64,000 nt of DNA from contig OX638325.1 in the NCBI GenBank assembly GCA_951812795.1, forward strand, positions 1-64,000, given 5' to 3'. Origin of the DNA: an uncultured Dehalococcoidia bacterium (GTDB lineage: Bacteria; Chloroflexota; Dehalococcoidia; Lucifugimonadales; Lucifugimonadaceae). Below, one piece after another: positions 26,881-35,893 of this stretch (its first letter is position 1; every line of letters starts with the position of its first letter). The position numbers were made by a program, and so were the translations under genes. The notes beneath the pieces are model-generated. The model was not told the origin of the DNA and searched no databases. It saw nothing but the letters and a program-made list of their open reading frames with translations.

Positions 26881-27270
26881 ATGCAAGATGCTGATCGCGA
26901 AGTTGAGGAAACGTCTGAACCCGTAGAGCCGGAGATCGAGGAGGACGACGATGTCTTCTTTCGAGATGTGTCTGAGGATTTGGACGACGAGGAGAGAACC
27001 TCGTACGCGGTGCTGTTGATACTTGCGGTCGGCGGTTTCGCTTTAGGTGCGTTGCTGCTGAACATCACGTTGACCTCGGCGATCACCTTGAAAGAGTACA
27101 TGGGCGAGATCGGTTGGGTGATTGCACCGGCGCCAATGCTCTTGTTTGGCTTGGCTTCGATTTGGCAATACGAGGTGATGTGGCTCCAGCGTCTCGGTGC
27201 CGCGGCGTTGGGTTTCTCATTGGCTCAGTACATAATGTTGGCGATCGGCTTTTCGGTCTTGGCGATCTGA
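26881..27270 (+). CDS. Hypothetical membrane protein with acidic N-terminal tail
   Basis: 129 residues. The first ~40 are strongly acidic (EVEETSEPVEPEIEEDDD...). Three hydrophobic segments follow (about 44-66, 75-96 and 104-127). There is no known motif. It starts 56 bp after the isomerase and may be co-transcribed with it. The protein ends within the last helix, with no tail. Confidence 0.5.
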   Translation: MQDADREVEETSEPVEPEIEEDDDVFFRDVSEDLDDEERTSYAVLLILAVGGFALGALLLNITLTSAITLKEYMGEIGWVIAPAPMLLFGLASIWQYEVMWLQRLGAAALGFSLAQYIMLAIGFSVLAI

Positions 27271-27304
27271 CGCCGGTTGATCGGCTGGTTTTGCGACCTG
27301 GGTT

Positions 27305-28210
27305 TCAAGCCCTTGGATGCGCGGCGTCGTATTCTCTGCGCACGTGTTCGGTTGTGAGGTGTGTGTAGATCTGAGTGGTGGCGATGTTCTCGTGACCGAG
27401 GAGTTCTTGGACGTGCCGGAGAGACGCTCCACCGTTAAGCAGATGAGAGGCGAAGCTGTGGCGGAGCATGTGCGGTGTGATGTGTTTGGCGATTCCCGCT
27501 CCGAAGGCGATCTTCTTGAGTTGCAACCAGAGGCCTTGCCGAGTGATCCGTGAACCGCGTGCGTTGAGGAACATCGCATCCGGGTCTTGGAATCTGCCCA
27601 GTTTTGGTCGACCGATGGTCAAGTAGTCTGCGATGGCGTCCATCGCCGCGTCGTAAACGGGTACGACGCGCTCTTTGGATCCTTTTCCGAATATGCGGAT
27701 CGTCGAGCTGTCGAAGTTTACGTTGTTGATGTCGACTTCTACAACTTCGGATATGCGTAGACCGCCGGCGTAGAGAAGCTCGACGACGGCGCGATCCCGA
27801 AATTCGGTGGGAGTCGATGCGTCGGTGGTGTAGTTTAGGAGGTCCTCGACTTCATCGAGAGTGAGTGCCTTGGGGATTGGCTTACCGCCTCGTGGGGCCT
27901 TCAAACGACGGGTAGGCAGATCGCTGGTGACTCCTTCTTCTCTCAGAAAACGCATGAAGGAGCGAAGCGAAGCGATTTTCCGGGATTTCGTGGCGTTGGA
28001 GTAGCCGCGTTCGTCGAGATCACTGACAAATTCAGTAATATTTGCTTCGTCGAATTGGTCCCAATCAACCGACTTGGAATTTGCGCCCCACGTCTCTTCA
28101 ATGAACGCGGTCAATCCCCGGAGGTCGTTACGATAGGCGCTGACCGTGTTAGAGGACAGACCCCGTTCGCCTGCCAAGTGTTCGAGAAACGCTAAGATGT
28201 TTGGATCCAT
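27305..28210 (-). CDS. xerD: Tyrosine recombinase XerD/XerC type
   Basis: 301 residues, the normal length for chromosome-dimer resolvases. The N-terminal SAM-like core-binding domain (about 1-105) has the EHLAGERGLSSNTVSAYRNDL opening. The catalytic set is complete: R152 (GGLRISEV), K176 (GKGSKE), H247 and R250 (HMLRHSFASHL), H273 (LGHENIATT) and the nucleophile Y282 (QIYTHL). No phage or integron context is visible, so a housekeeping role at dif is likely. XerC versus XerD cannot be decided; LNGGASLRHVQELLGH is closer to XerD. The C-terminus runs close to, and converges with, the upstream membrane-protein gene. Confidence 0.88.
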   Translation of the reverse strand: MDPNILAFLEHLAGERGLSSNTVSAYRNDLRGLTAFIEETWGANSKSVDWDQFDEANITEFVSDLDERGYSNATKSRKIASLRSFMRFLREEGVTSDLPTRRLKAPRGGKPIPKALTLDEVEDLLNYTTDASTPTEFRDRAVVELLYAGGLRISEVVEVDINNVNFDSSTIRIFGKGSKERVVPVYDAAMDAIADYLTIGRPKLGRFQDPDAMFLNARGSRITRQGLWLQLKKIAFGAGIAKHITPHMLRHSFASHLLNGGASLRHVQELLGHENIATTQIYTHLTTEHVRREYDAAHPRA

Positions 28211-28373
28211 ACACGGAATCGTAGAAAAATCAGTGTGTGCGATTCGGTTAATCGCGGTGCAATTGGATTTTCAGTTTGCCGTTGACGATTGGCGAACGGC
28301 TTCGAGAATGTTGGTCGGCGCGATAGAATCGTTTGCTAGCTGGCGATCACTCTTGACGGAGATCACATACTAG

Positions 28374-29291
28374 GTGTTTGAAGCGATCAACATACCATTT
28401 GACCCGTACATATTTGGCGGTACCACCACCGCTTTTTCGTGGCACGGGTTCCTCACTTTCATAGCGGTCGGCACGGCGATCTGGTTGGCCGGCCGGGCAG
28501 CGATCCGCGAACAGTTGGACCAAGAGCAGGTCTATAACACCGCATTATGGGGGGTGTTAGGAGGTATTGTCGGTGCCCGGATCGTCCACGTCTTGGATAA
28601 CTGGTCGATTTACGGTGACGATCCGCTTTCGATTTTCGCGGTGTGGAACGGAGGGATCGGCCTGTGGGGCGGCATTCTTGGTGGATGGATAGCCGGTTCG
28701 ATTTACGCGTATTTCGCGAAGGCCCCAGTTGGCCGTTTCATGGATATCGCCGCAGCGCCATTGCTGATTGCACAGACGATTGGACGAATCGGGGACATCA
28801 TCAATGGCGAACACTGGTCACGTCCACTGGAAATGTTCTGGGGCTGGTATTTCACAGACATCGACAGCCCGGCGCGCTCGGTTATCGACCGGTTCCCAGA
28901 ATTATTCGGGACCGATGTAGAACGCCCCGTGCATCCGGCAGTGGTGTACGAGATGATCACCAACATCATCATTTTAGGCGTGATCTTCTTGTTGCGAGGA
29001 CGGGTTCGCCCCGCAGGCAGTATCTTCATGATCTACCTCGCCCTGTATGCGACCGCCCGTTTCGGCATTCAGTTCGTTCGGTTGGACGATGTGAAGTTCT
29101 GGGGTTTGCAAGAAGCACATCTGATCGCCATTTTGGTATGGATCATTACGATTCCGTGGATCATCTGGAAAGTTCGTTTCGTCGGGCGCGATGGAGGTGC
29201 ACCGAGACGGAGAGTTCGCGAAATTGCCGAAGTGGATCGAGTTTCTGCGGGTCGGTCGAGGCGCGAGCGGCAGCGGGAGTTGGCGCGTTAG
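28374..29291 (+). CDS. lgt: Phosphatidylglycerol-prolipoprotein diacylglyceryl transferase
   Basis: 305 residues, multi-pass. WNGGIGLWGGILGG and the signature GRIGDIINGEHWSRP match Lgt. Lgt transfers a diacylglyceryl group from phosphatidylglycerol to the Cys of lipobox proteins in the cytoplasmic membrane. The usual GRIGNFINGE signature has Asn after Gly; here it is Asp (GRIGDIINGE). GTG at 28374 is the start. The window encodes at least six lipobox proteins that need this enzyme. The C-terminal ~35 residues are basic and outside the usual fold. Confidence 0.92.
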   Translation: MFEAINIPFDPYIFGGTTTAFSWHGFLTFIAVGTAIWLAGRAAIREQLDQEQVYNTALWGVLGGIVGARIVHVLDNWSIYGDDPLSIFAVWNGGIGLWGGILGGWIAGSIYAYFAKAPVGRFMDIAAAPLLIAQTIGRIGDIINGEHWSRPLEMFWGWYFTDIDSPARSVIDRFPELFGTDVERPVHPAVVYEMITNIIILGVIFLLRGRVRPAGSIFMIYLALYATARFGIQFVRLDDVKFWGLQEAHLIAILVWIITIPWIIWKVRFVGRDGGAPRRRVREIAEVDRVSAGRSRRERQRELAR

Positions 29292-29354
29292 ATGCGGTGT
29301 CGCTACCTGCACGCCATTGTTAAGATTCGAATCGAATGAGTTTTGGAGGTTGTC

Positions 29355-29645
29355 ATGGATGTAAAAGAGGCAGTGCGAACTGCGAAAGACTACCTCGCTG
29401 AGCTGTACGTCGATGAGGAAGTCGTAAATATCGGCCTTGAAGAGGTCCGATTCGACTACGATTCGGATAAGTGGTTCGTCACGATCGGCTTTTCCCGACC
29501 CTGGGATCGGAAGCACCCGTTGGTGGGTGCTCTGAGTGAAGCAGGGCGTCCTGACCGTTCATACAAAGAGATTTGCGTCGACGATGTCAGCGGCGATGTG
29601 GAGTCGCTGAAGGTACGAGTTTTGGGACCGACTTCGACGACTTGA
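29355..29645 (+). CDS. Hypothetical protein (96 aa) coupled to a PIN-domain gene
   Basis: The protein has an alternating helix and beta pattern: VKEAVRTAKDYLAELY, then GLEEVRFDYDSDKWFVTIGFSRPWD, then SYKEICVDDVSGDVESLKVRVL. This resembles a PepSY-like or small alpha/beta fold that I know only as uncharacterised. ATG at 29355 is chosen because GGAGG lies 5 nt upstream; a TTG at 29343 would place the ribosome-binding site inside the gene. The stop overlaps the next ATG (TGATG), so the pair is translationally coupled, like a toxin-antitoxin unit, with this one in the antitoxin position. Confidence 0.6.
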   Translation: MDVKEAVRTAKDYLAELYVDEEVVNIGLEEVRFDYDSDKWFVTIGFSRPWDRKHPLVGALSEAGRPDRSYKEICVDDVSGDVESLKVRVLGPTSTT

Positions 29646-30103
29646 TGGCCCATTCGGGATTCTTCATAGATGCTAATCTTCTCGTGTTGCTCGTGGTGGG
29701 CAGGACGCGACCCAGCCTGATTAATCGTCACCGTAGATTGAAGGAATATTCCGAATCGGACTACGAAACCTTGGTTGGCCTTCTGGATCATGGATCCAAG
29801 ATATTCGTCACACCTAACACACTCACCGAAACTTCCAATCTTTTGGCTTACGGACCAGCAGACATTAATTCGCAGCTATTCGCTCTGCTCAAATCGATGA
29901 TCGAAGACAGCAAAGAGTTTGTGGTGTTGAGCAAGGTCGCCTCAAATGTCCCCGAGTTCGGTTGGTTAGGTCTAACTGACGCGGTTCTTGTGGAAGTGGC
30001 GTCTCGTGACACTCCATTGATCACCGCTGACCTTCGACTTTGGAATGTGGTAGCGAGCCGCGATCCATATGCGGCCGTCAACTTCAATGCTCTGCGACTA
30101 TGA
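29645..30103 (+). CDS. PIN-domain protein (VapC-like ribonuclease candidate)
   Basis: 152 residues. The acidic residues of a PIN nuclease are present: D9 (FFIDANLLVLL), E62 (LTETSNLL), D112 (LTDAVLVEVA) and D129 (LITADLRLWN). PIN proteins cut RNA using Mg2+ and are often toxins. Its ATG overlaps the stop of the 96-residue gene. A classical DNA-binding antitoxin is not visible upstream, so the toxin-antitoxin reading is a suggestion. It could also be a stand-alone RNase. Confidence 0.75.
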   Translation: MAHSGFFIDANLLVLLVVGRTRPSLINRHRRLKEYSESDYETLVGLLDHGSKIFVTPNTLTETSNLLAYGPADINSQLFALLKSMIEDSKEFVVLSKVASNVPEFGWLGLTDAVLVEVASRDTPLITADLRLWNVVASRDPYAAVNFNALRL

Positions 30104-30149
30104 GGAACCCGCTCCAATGACGCGACCGACTTCTTGCGACCAAGTCATA

Positions 30150-31937
30150 TCACTGATTCGCCGAGATGTCGTGGAGCCGAAGCTCCCTTCGCCGGTTGCC
30201 TCGGTAGTAGTCGGTTTTTAGGCTGACGACAGCGTCTACGATGCGGGTTGGAGGGAGGTTGTCGGCCATGCGGAAACCGACGGTGCGGAATGAACGGCCG
30301 GTGGAGTCTTTGAGATCGAGACGGACGTGGTCTTGGTTACGACCCATGTAAGTGATGTTGGCGGTTTCGGCACCACGGACGAGAAATCGGGGTTCTCGAT
30401 TTCCGGTGCCGAACGGGGCCATCTTGTCGATAAATTCCCAGAGGGAGTATCCGAGTTGGTCGAGCCTGATCTCGGCGTCGACGGTTCTGACGGCGCGTTC
30501 ATTGACGGTGGAGCTAAGGGCAGACCATGACATTTGAGTTTCGAGGTGGTCGGTAATTTCCGGTATCAGGCGTTCGTCGGCGGCAAAACCGGCGGCCGCG
30601 GCGTGGCCACCGAAGCGTTGAAGTTTGGTAGATACCGCTTCAAGGGCTTGGTGGATGTCAAAGCCGGGTATGCTACGTGCGCTGGCGCGTGCGATACCGT
30701 CGATTACTTGGTAGGCGAACGCGGGCGACGCGGCGTATTCGGACGCGTTGCCGGCCAACGGTCCTAGTACCCCCATGGGTAAGGTGGCATCGACTTCGAT
30801 CGCCATGACGTTGTTCCCGCTGCTCATGGCGGCATCGATTTTCGGTTTGGCGGCACGCCACGCCTTTTCAGCGATACTGCGACGCTTTTTGTTGGCATCG
30901 TCGAGATAATTGGCGAGTTGCATCGCTTGGTAAATGTCGGTCGCAATCAAAAGATTCAGGCTCGGATCTGCAGAATCGATGCGTCCGGGCGCGTTGAGGC
31001 GCGGGGCCAACTGGAACGTGATGAACTCGGCGTCGAATGGACCGCCATGTCGTATCTGATTGGATATGAGACGAGTCAATTCGATGAGGCCGGGTGGAGA
31101 GGTTGTGTCGAGCATCTTCAGTCCTTCACGGACGATGATGCGGTTATCTCCCAGGAGTTCGGTTTGGTCGGCCAACGTTCCTACCGCCGCCAGCGGGATC
31201 AATTCCGGCGCAGGCGGTTGTTCGGCTTTTGCGAGGAGAGCCATTGCCAGTTTGAATGCGGTTGCAGCGCCACAGAAATCGGCAAGTCGAGGGTCGTCGG
31301 ATAGGTGACGATTGACGATTGCGGCGGCTTTTGGTAACTGGCCGCCTTGGGGCAGATGGTGATCAGTTATGACGGTTCGTATGCCGAGAGTTTTCGCATA
31401 CTCGACTTCCTCGAAAGCGGTGATGCCGGTATCGACGGTGATGACGACGGATACGCCTTGTTTGTGGAAACGCTCTAGTGCTTCGAGCGAGATCCCGTGC
31501 CCTTCGATTTCACGATGCGGCAGGTGGTACCGGGGGTCGACGCCAAGTTTCCGGAGTGTTAAGACGATGATCGCGGTGGCGGTGATACCGTCGGCGTCGA
31601 AATCGCCCAAAATACCGACGCCTTCACCGTTGCGGGTTGCCTCAAGAATTACATCGACGGCGCGTTCGATGCCGGGAATTGCGCTGGGAGGATGCATCGC
31701 GTCGAGGCCATCGTTGAGGAACGACAGGGCATCGTCCCGGTTGCGGATGCCGCGGTTGTACAGGAGGGTTGAAACGAGCGCCAATGAACCGCGCGGCGCG
31801 GCGTTCTCGATCTCTAGGTAAAAACCGTCCGGTGCCGGGTCAGCAACTCGCCATCGCGACGTGATGGGTTGGAGTGAAGCCGGTGTTTCAGAGGCGCGTT
31901 GCGGACGATGGGACGCGTCCGTCCGCCGCGTGGTCAA
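30150..31937 (-). CDS. recJ: Single-stranded-DNA-specific exonuclease RecJ
   Basis: 595 residues, a DHH-superfamily 5'-3' exonuclease for recombination and repair. GDFDADG holds D112, D114 and D116, and VITDHH holds D192, H193 and H194 (Mn/Mg site). The DHHA1 motif GGHAAAAGF is near residue 455, and a C-terminal OB-like domain follows. The start is TTG at 31937, which overlaps the fabF stop by 4 nt (TTGA), so recJ is translated after fabF. Confidence 0.93.
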   Translation of the reverse strand: MTTRRTDASHRPQRASETPASLQPITSRWRVADPAPDGFYLEIENAAPRGSLALVSTLLYNRGIRNRDDALSFLNDGLDAMHPPSAIPGIERAVDVILEATRNGEGVGILGDFDADGITATAIIVLTLRKLGVDPRYHLPHREIEGHGISLEALERFHKQGVSVVITVDTGITAFEEVEYAKTLGIRTVITDHHLPQGGQLPKAAAIVNRHLSDDPRLADFCGAATAFKLAMALLAKAEQPPAPELIPLAAVGTLADQTELLGDNRIIVREGLKMLDTTSPPGLIELTRLISNQIRHGGPFDAEFITFQLAPRLNAPGRIDSADPSLNLLIATDIYQAMQLANYLDDANKKRRSIAEKAWRAAKPKIDAAMSSGNNVMAIEVDATLPMGVLGPLAGNASEYAASPAFAYQVIDGIARASARSIPGFDIHQALEAVSTKLQRFGGHAAAAGFAADERLIPEITDHLETQMSWSALSSTVNERAVRTVDAEIRLDQLGYSLWEFIDKMAPFGTGNREPRFLVRGAETANITYMGRNQDHVRLDLKDSTGRSFRTVGFRMADNLPPTRIVDAVVSLKTDYYRGNRRRELRLHDISANQ

Positions 31938-33193
31938 CTGTCGAATTCCTTGAACAAGACGGAGGCGTTATGGCCTCCAAATCCCAGCGAATTGGACATG
32001 ACGACGGGAACGCGACCACGTTTCGCCATGTTCGGGACGTAGTCTAGATCGCAGTCGATATCGGGGTTTTCGAGATTGATGGTGGGAGGTACCGCCGATT
32101 CAGAGATTGCGAGGACGCTGAACCCAGCTTCGATGCCACCGGCGGCACCGAGGAGGTGGCCGGTCATGGATTTGGTGCTGCTCACGGACAGTTTTTCCGC
32201 GTGGTCGCCAAAGGCTTTCTTGACCGCGATGGTCTCGAACTTGTCGTTGAGCGGAGTGGATGTGCCGTGCGCGTTGATATACGCGACTTCATCCCGGTCG
32301 ATGCCTGCTTGTTCAATGGCGATTTTCATCGCTTCGGCGGCCCCTTCGCCTTCGGGGTGCGGTTGAGTAACGTGGTGGGCATCACTCGTCGCACCGTATC
32401 CGACCAGTTCGCAGAGCACGTCGGCACCGCGTTTCTCAGCGTGTTTCAGCGATTCGATTACGATAACGCCGGCACCTTCGCCGAGGACGAATCCATCTCG
32501 TTCGGCGTCGAATGGGCGTGACGCCCCTTGCGGATCATCGTTGCGCGTCGACAGAGCTTTGCAGGCATTGAAACCGGAAACTCCGATCGGGCAGATGGCG
32601 GCTTCGGAACCGCCTGCAATTGCCACGTCAACGACGCCTCTCCGGATCATCTCAGCCGCTTCTCCTATGGAGTCGGTACCGGTGGCACATGCTGAGACCA
32701 CAGAGAAGTTGGGTCCTTTGGCGCCAATGGTCATGGAGACTTGACCACTGGCCATATCGCCCAACATCATGGGTACTAGAAATGGGTTGACACGTCGCGG
32801 ACCGCGGTCGTTGAGGACCTCGAGCTGCTCGGAGATGGTGATGATTCCGCCAACGCCGCTACCGATGAGGACTGCGACGCGGTCGGCGGCCTCGTCTTCC
32901 ATCTCAATTCCGGCGTGTTCGAGGGCTTCGAGACTGGCGACGCAGGCGAATTGGGCAAAGCGATCCATTCGCTTTGCCTGCCGACGACCGAGGATCGCTT
33001 CGGGAGCGAAATCGGTGACTTCGCCGGCGATGCGCGACTCGAATCCTTCAGCGTCAAAGGCGCCGATGTAGTCGACACCCGATTCGCCGTTGATCAGGTT
33101 TTTCCATGTCGTTTCGCGGTCGGAGCCTAAGGGCGTAACCAGCCCTATCCCTGTGACGACTACCCGGTCGGTCATGTGTAGTTGTTTTCCCAT
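31934..33193 (-). CDS. fabF: 3-oxoacyl-[acyl-carrier-protein] synthase II
   Basis: 419 residues. It condenses malonyl-ACP with acyl-ACP in fatty acid elongation. The catalytic set is complete: C169 (VSACATGTDS), H309 (INAHGTSTPLND), K341 (SSTKSMTGH) and H346. ATG at 33193 is listed, but ATG at 33175 (MTDRVVVTGIG) is equally likely because FabF proteins usually begin right before RVVVTG. The gene overlaps recJ at its 3' end. It is divergent from mtaB with ~100 bp between them. No other fatty acid synthesis genes lie beside it, so it is detached from the usual fab cluster. Confidence 0.93.
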   Translation of the reverse strand: MGKQLHMTDRVVVTGIGLVTPLGSDRETTWKNLINGESGVDYIGAFDAEGFESRIAGEVTDFAPEAILGRRQAKRMDRFAQFACVASLEALEHAGIEMEDEAADRVAVLIGSGVGGIITISEQLEVLNDRGPRRVNPFLVPMMLGDMASGQVSMTIGAKGPNFSVVSACATGTDSIGEAAEMIRRGVVDVAIAGGSEAAICPIGVSGFNACKALSTRNDDPQGASRPFDAERDGFVLGEGAGVIVIESLKHAEKRGADVLCELVGYGATSDAHHVTQPHPEGEGAAEAMKIAIEQAGIDRDEVAYINAHGTSTPLNDKFETIAVKKAFGDHAEKLSVSSTKSMTGHLLGAAGGIEAGFSVLAISESAVPPTINLENPDIDCDLDYVPNMAKRGRVPVVMSNSLGFGGHNASVLFKEFDS

Positions 33194-33299
33194 GCGTTGT
33201 TCGTTTGGCGGCGCAAATGCGTTGAATGAAGTATATATCTGGGTCTGCGCATCTCCTTTCTAGGTGCCGGAACAATTGCTTCGTAGAATCGAAACGGTT

Positions 33300-34583
33300 A
33301 TGGCTACGGTCGAGATCGAGACGCATGGGTGCAAGTTGAACACCGCTGACTCCCAGCAATTGGCGGCAGAGTTTTTGCGCGCCGGTTTCTCGGTTCGAGA
33401 TCGGTACGATGCAGCGACGCCGGATGTGTTCATCCTCAACTCTTGCACCGTCACGCACGTCGCGGACAAAAAGGCCAGGCAGTCGATCTCCGCGGCGAAG
33501 CGTCGGTATCCAAACGCGCTGACGGTTATGACTGGATGCTATCCGGAACGAGCCGCCGATGAAACGGCGAGTCTCCACAGCGTCGACTTAGTGTTGGGGA
33601 ATGCTAGGAAACCGGAATTGGTCGAAACGGTGGCACGCCGACTCCGCGTGGATTTGACGCCGTGTGCGGATGGGCGGGATGTGATTCCGCCTGCGGCATT
33701 GTTGGGACGGACTCGCGCTTCGGTGAAGATACAAGAGGGATGTGATCAGATCTGCGCGTATTGCATAGTGCCAAGAGTCAGGGGTCGTGAGCGTAGTGTC
33801 TCGGTCGACGAAATCGTTGACCATGTGCGACGGTTGGAGGTCGCAGGTTGTCGGGAGGTGGTGTTTACGGGAACACAGTTGGGGCACTACGGCTTTGATC
33901 TGAATACCGGTGTGGATTTGACCCGCTTATTGCGTTCGGTGTTGGCGAAGACAGAGATTCCTAGGATCAGGGTCTCCTCCTTGCAACCGCCGGAGATCGA
34001 CAATCGGTTGTTGGACCTGTGGGTCGCTGAAGGCGATGGTAGGTTGTGTCCGCATTTCCATATGCCGTTGCAGAGCGGAAGCGATGTGATCCTTCGGCGA
34101 ATGCGGCGAACATATAAATCGGACGAGTATCTGCAGAAGGTTGAGTTATTGAGGGCAAGGATTACGGGTTGCGGTATCACAACCGACGTGATCGCAGGTT
34201 TTCCGGGTGAAACGGACGCAGATCATGAAAAGTCCGTATCGGTGATGCGCGCAGCTGAGTTTTCGGATGCGCACGTATTCCCATATTCTGCACGGCCGGG
34301 AACAAGCGCAAATCACTTCGACGACCAGCTTGACCCTGCGACCAAGGCAGAACGAGCTGCGGTGTTGCGCGACATCTCGGATCGGAGTGCGTCCCGGTTC
34401 CGAGATGCGATGCTCGGCGAGATTCGACCCGTGTTGTGGGAGGGACATCGCGGAAAAGCAGGATTAACCGATAACTACCTCAAGGTCAGATCGGAATCCG
34501 TTGATGAACGCGACGGCGGTGATGGACTGATCGAAGAAGTCGAGTTGCGTCGAATCGATGCAGATGGCGTAGTCGTCGTTTAG
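33300..34583 (+). CDS. mtaB: tRNA N6-threonylcarbamoyladenosine methylthiotransferase
   Basis: 427 residues, a radical-SAM methylthiotransferase that converts t6A37 of tRNA to ms2t6A. The N-terminal UPF0004 domain has three cluster cysteines, C11 (THGCKLN), C49 (NSCTVTH) and C80 (TGCYPE). The radical SAM motif CxxxCxxC is C148, C152 and C155 (GCDQICAYCIVPRVRG). The TRAM domain is at the end. The THGCKLNxxD opening is typical of MtaB rather than MiaB or RimO. ATG at 33300 is preferred over the GTG at 33264, which adds a poorly conserved 12 residues. Confidence 0.9.
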   Translation: MATVEIETHGCKLNTADSQQLAAEFLRAGFSVRDRYDAATPDVFILNSCTVTHVADKKARQSISAAKRRYPNALTVMTGCYPERAADETASLHSVDLVLGNARKPELVETVARRLRVDLTPCADGRDVIPPAALLGRTRASVKIQEGCDQICAYCIVPRVRGRERSVSVDEIVDHVRRLEVAGCREVVFTGTQLGHYGFDLNTGVDLTRLLRSVLAKTEIPRIRVSSLQPPEIDNRLLDLWVAEGDGRLCPHFHMPLQSGSDVILRRMRRTYKSDEYLQKVELLRARITGCGITTDVIAGFPGETDADHEKSVSVMRAAEFSDAHVFPYSARPGTSANHFDDQLDPATKAERAAVLRDISDRSASRFRDAMLGEIRPVLWEGHRGKAGLTDNYLKVRSESVDERDGGDGLIEEVELRRIDADGVVVV

Positions 34584-34614
34584 GCGATCTGAGTTGGGTG
34601 ATTGATCGTTTGGG

Positions 34615-35517
34615 CTAGTTCAAGTGCGGGTCGTGCTGCGCCAGAATGTCGCTAGGGGTCCCGACGAAGTTGCCAAAACGATCACGGTCGATATATACGG
34701 CTCGTCGCTGCGGGTCCATCGGGAAGAAGAGGCATATGCGTTCCTGCTCAGCTTTCTCGAGTAGCCGGACTTTTTCGTCATAGGCTTGTAACGGGTTCAT
34801 GCTGAAGCCGAACTGCACGCTCGGGTCTATGTGGAAAGGTGTCGGGAAAAGTAGGGGAGAGGCCATGATCTTTTCCGAGCCGCAAGCAACGATCACAGTG
34901 GAGTTCGCCGGGGTAACACCGCCGGACCGCTCCAATTTGATTCCGGGAGCGACTTCGACGCTGTCGTCATCGACTAGGGTGATCCTAGCTCCAAGTCTAT
35001 CGAGCATCTTTAGGTCGCCTCTAACCTCGCGGTAAGCGGCGACGTGGAAGGGATGGTTTCCCATCGCGGTTTCCCACTCTTCTTCCGGGATGATGAATTC
35101 GGCGTTGGGACAGATCGGCTCGGCATCGCCTCGGTTGTTGTAGGAAATAAGGTTGCCGGCGTGAAGGAAGTGAAGGCTCGGAAGAGCGACTCGCGAGACG
35201 AGTTTGGGTTGAATGGTCCGCAAGAGTTGGTTAGATTTGGCTCCTAGAACGTCGCGAGTGAAGATCGGATCGTGCATTCCGACGCCAGTTCCGATGACCG
35301 TAATGTCGTATTGGTCTTCTTCGATGGATGGAACATTTACCTGAAGGGCGAAGTTTGCCATCGTGACCCGGTTTTGGCGATCGGTCGGACTTTTGCCGTC
35401 GTTGAGATTGAAGTCTCGCCACACCGCTTTTTCAACGTTGTATGCGTAGGTGACGTCGAGTTTGATGCTGCTGGTGTCGATAGTTTTGATTTGCACTCGG
35501 GACATCGGATTCTCCAT
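34615..35517 (-). CDS. Metallo-beta-lactamase-fold protein with degenerate metal site
   Basis: 300 residues. The layout matches MBL-fold hydrolases: a DITVIGTGVGMHDP strand, LPSLHFLHAGNL where THxHxDHAGN is expected, PNAEFIIPEEEWE and a late strand-rich half. The HxHxDH motif is reduced to S-x-H-x-L-H, and the usual TPGHTPGH step reads TPANSTVIV, so several metal ligands are missing. The protein may have lost hydrolase activity and gained another role. The alternative start MSRVQIK (four residues later) is possible. A truncated paralogue lies ~180 bp upstream on the same strand. Confidence 0.6.
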   Translation of the reverse strand: MENPMSRVQIKTIDTSSIKLDVTYAYNVEKAVWRDFNLNDGKSPTDRQNRVTMANFALQVNVPSIEEDQYDITVIGTGVGMHDPIFTRDVLGAKSNQLLRTIQPKLVSRVALPSLHFLHAGNLISYNNRGDAEPICPNAEFIIPEEEWETAMGNHPFHVAAYREVRGDLKMLDRLGARITLVDDDSVEVAPGIKLERSGGVTPANSTVIVACGSEKIMASPLLFPTPFHIDPSVQFGFSMNPLQAYDEKVRLLEKAEQERICLFFPMDPQRRAVYIDRDRFGNFVGTPSDILAQHDPHLN

Positions 35518-35692
35518 AAGTTGATTGAAGGTCCTGGTATCGGTTATTCGATACGGATCCGAATAACGCCTGGGGTGCGAAATCAGCGTCGGAGATGCAA
35601 AGCCCTAGACGTCGGTTGCTGAGAGCTGGGTGCCGGATGAAACGGTTGTATCCCTGGATGTAGAGATATGCGCCCGTTCCGGAGCCGAGCCC

Positions 35693-35893
35693 TCAGGCGA
35701 CTTCACGGGTGAAGACGGGCTCCATCGGGTGGATTCCCGTGTTAATGACGGTGAGGGTGTTCCGTCCGCCGGCGATCTCAGGGAGAGTAATGAGCAGAAC
35801 AGACTTGGCTAACTGGATGCGGTGCTGCATGGATGAGTTGTCCTTGTCCGCGGTCTGGTGCGTCTGCTGGAATGTATCGCCTTGACTAAGCAT
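35693..35893 (-). pseudogene. Truncated paralogue of the adjacent MBL-fold protein
   Basis: 66 residues with a very strong ribosome-binding site, AAAGGAGG, 6 nt before the ATG. The last ~40 residues (NTLTVINTGIHPMEPVFTRE) line up with DITVIGTGVGMHDPIFTRDV of the 300-residue neighbour, and the preceding RIQLAKSVLLITLPEI lines up with RVTMANFALQVNVPSI. The frame then stops with TGA at the point where the neighbour continues for 230 residues. The N-terminus is thus a remnant of a duplicated gene, still possibly translated. Confidence 0.55.

Noticed and set aside
27305-28210. Tyrosine recombinase as an integron or phage integrase
   Set aside because: No attC-like sites, cassette array, tRNA-borne att site or phage genes nearby; length and motifs fit XerC/D.
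35693-35893. In-frame TGA at the end of the MBL fragment as a second selenocysteine codon
   Set aside because: The frame stays open afterwards, but the downstream residues do not resemble the MBL family and no Cys is expected there; no hairpin was evident.
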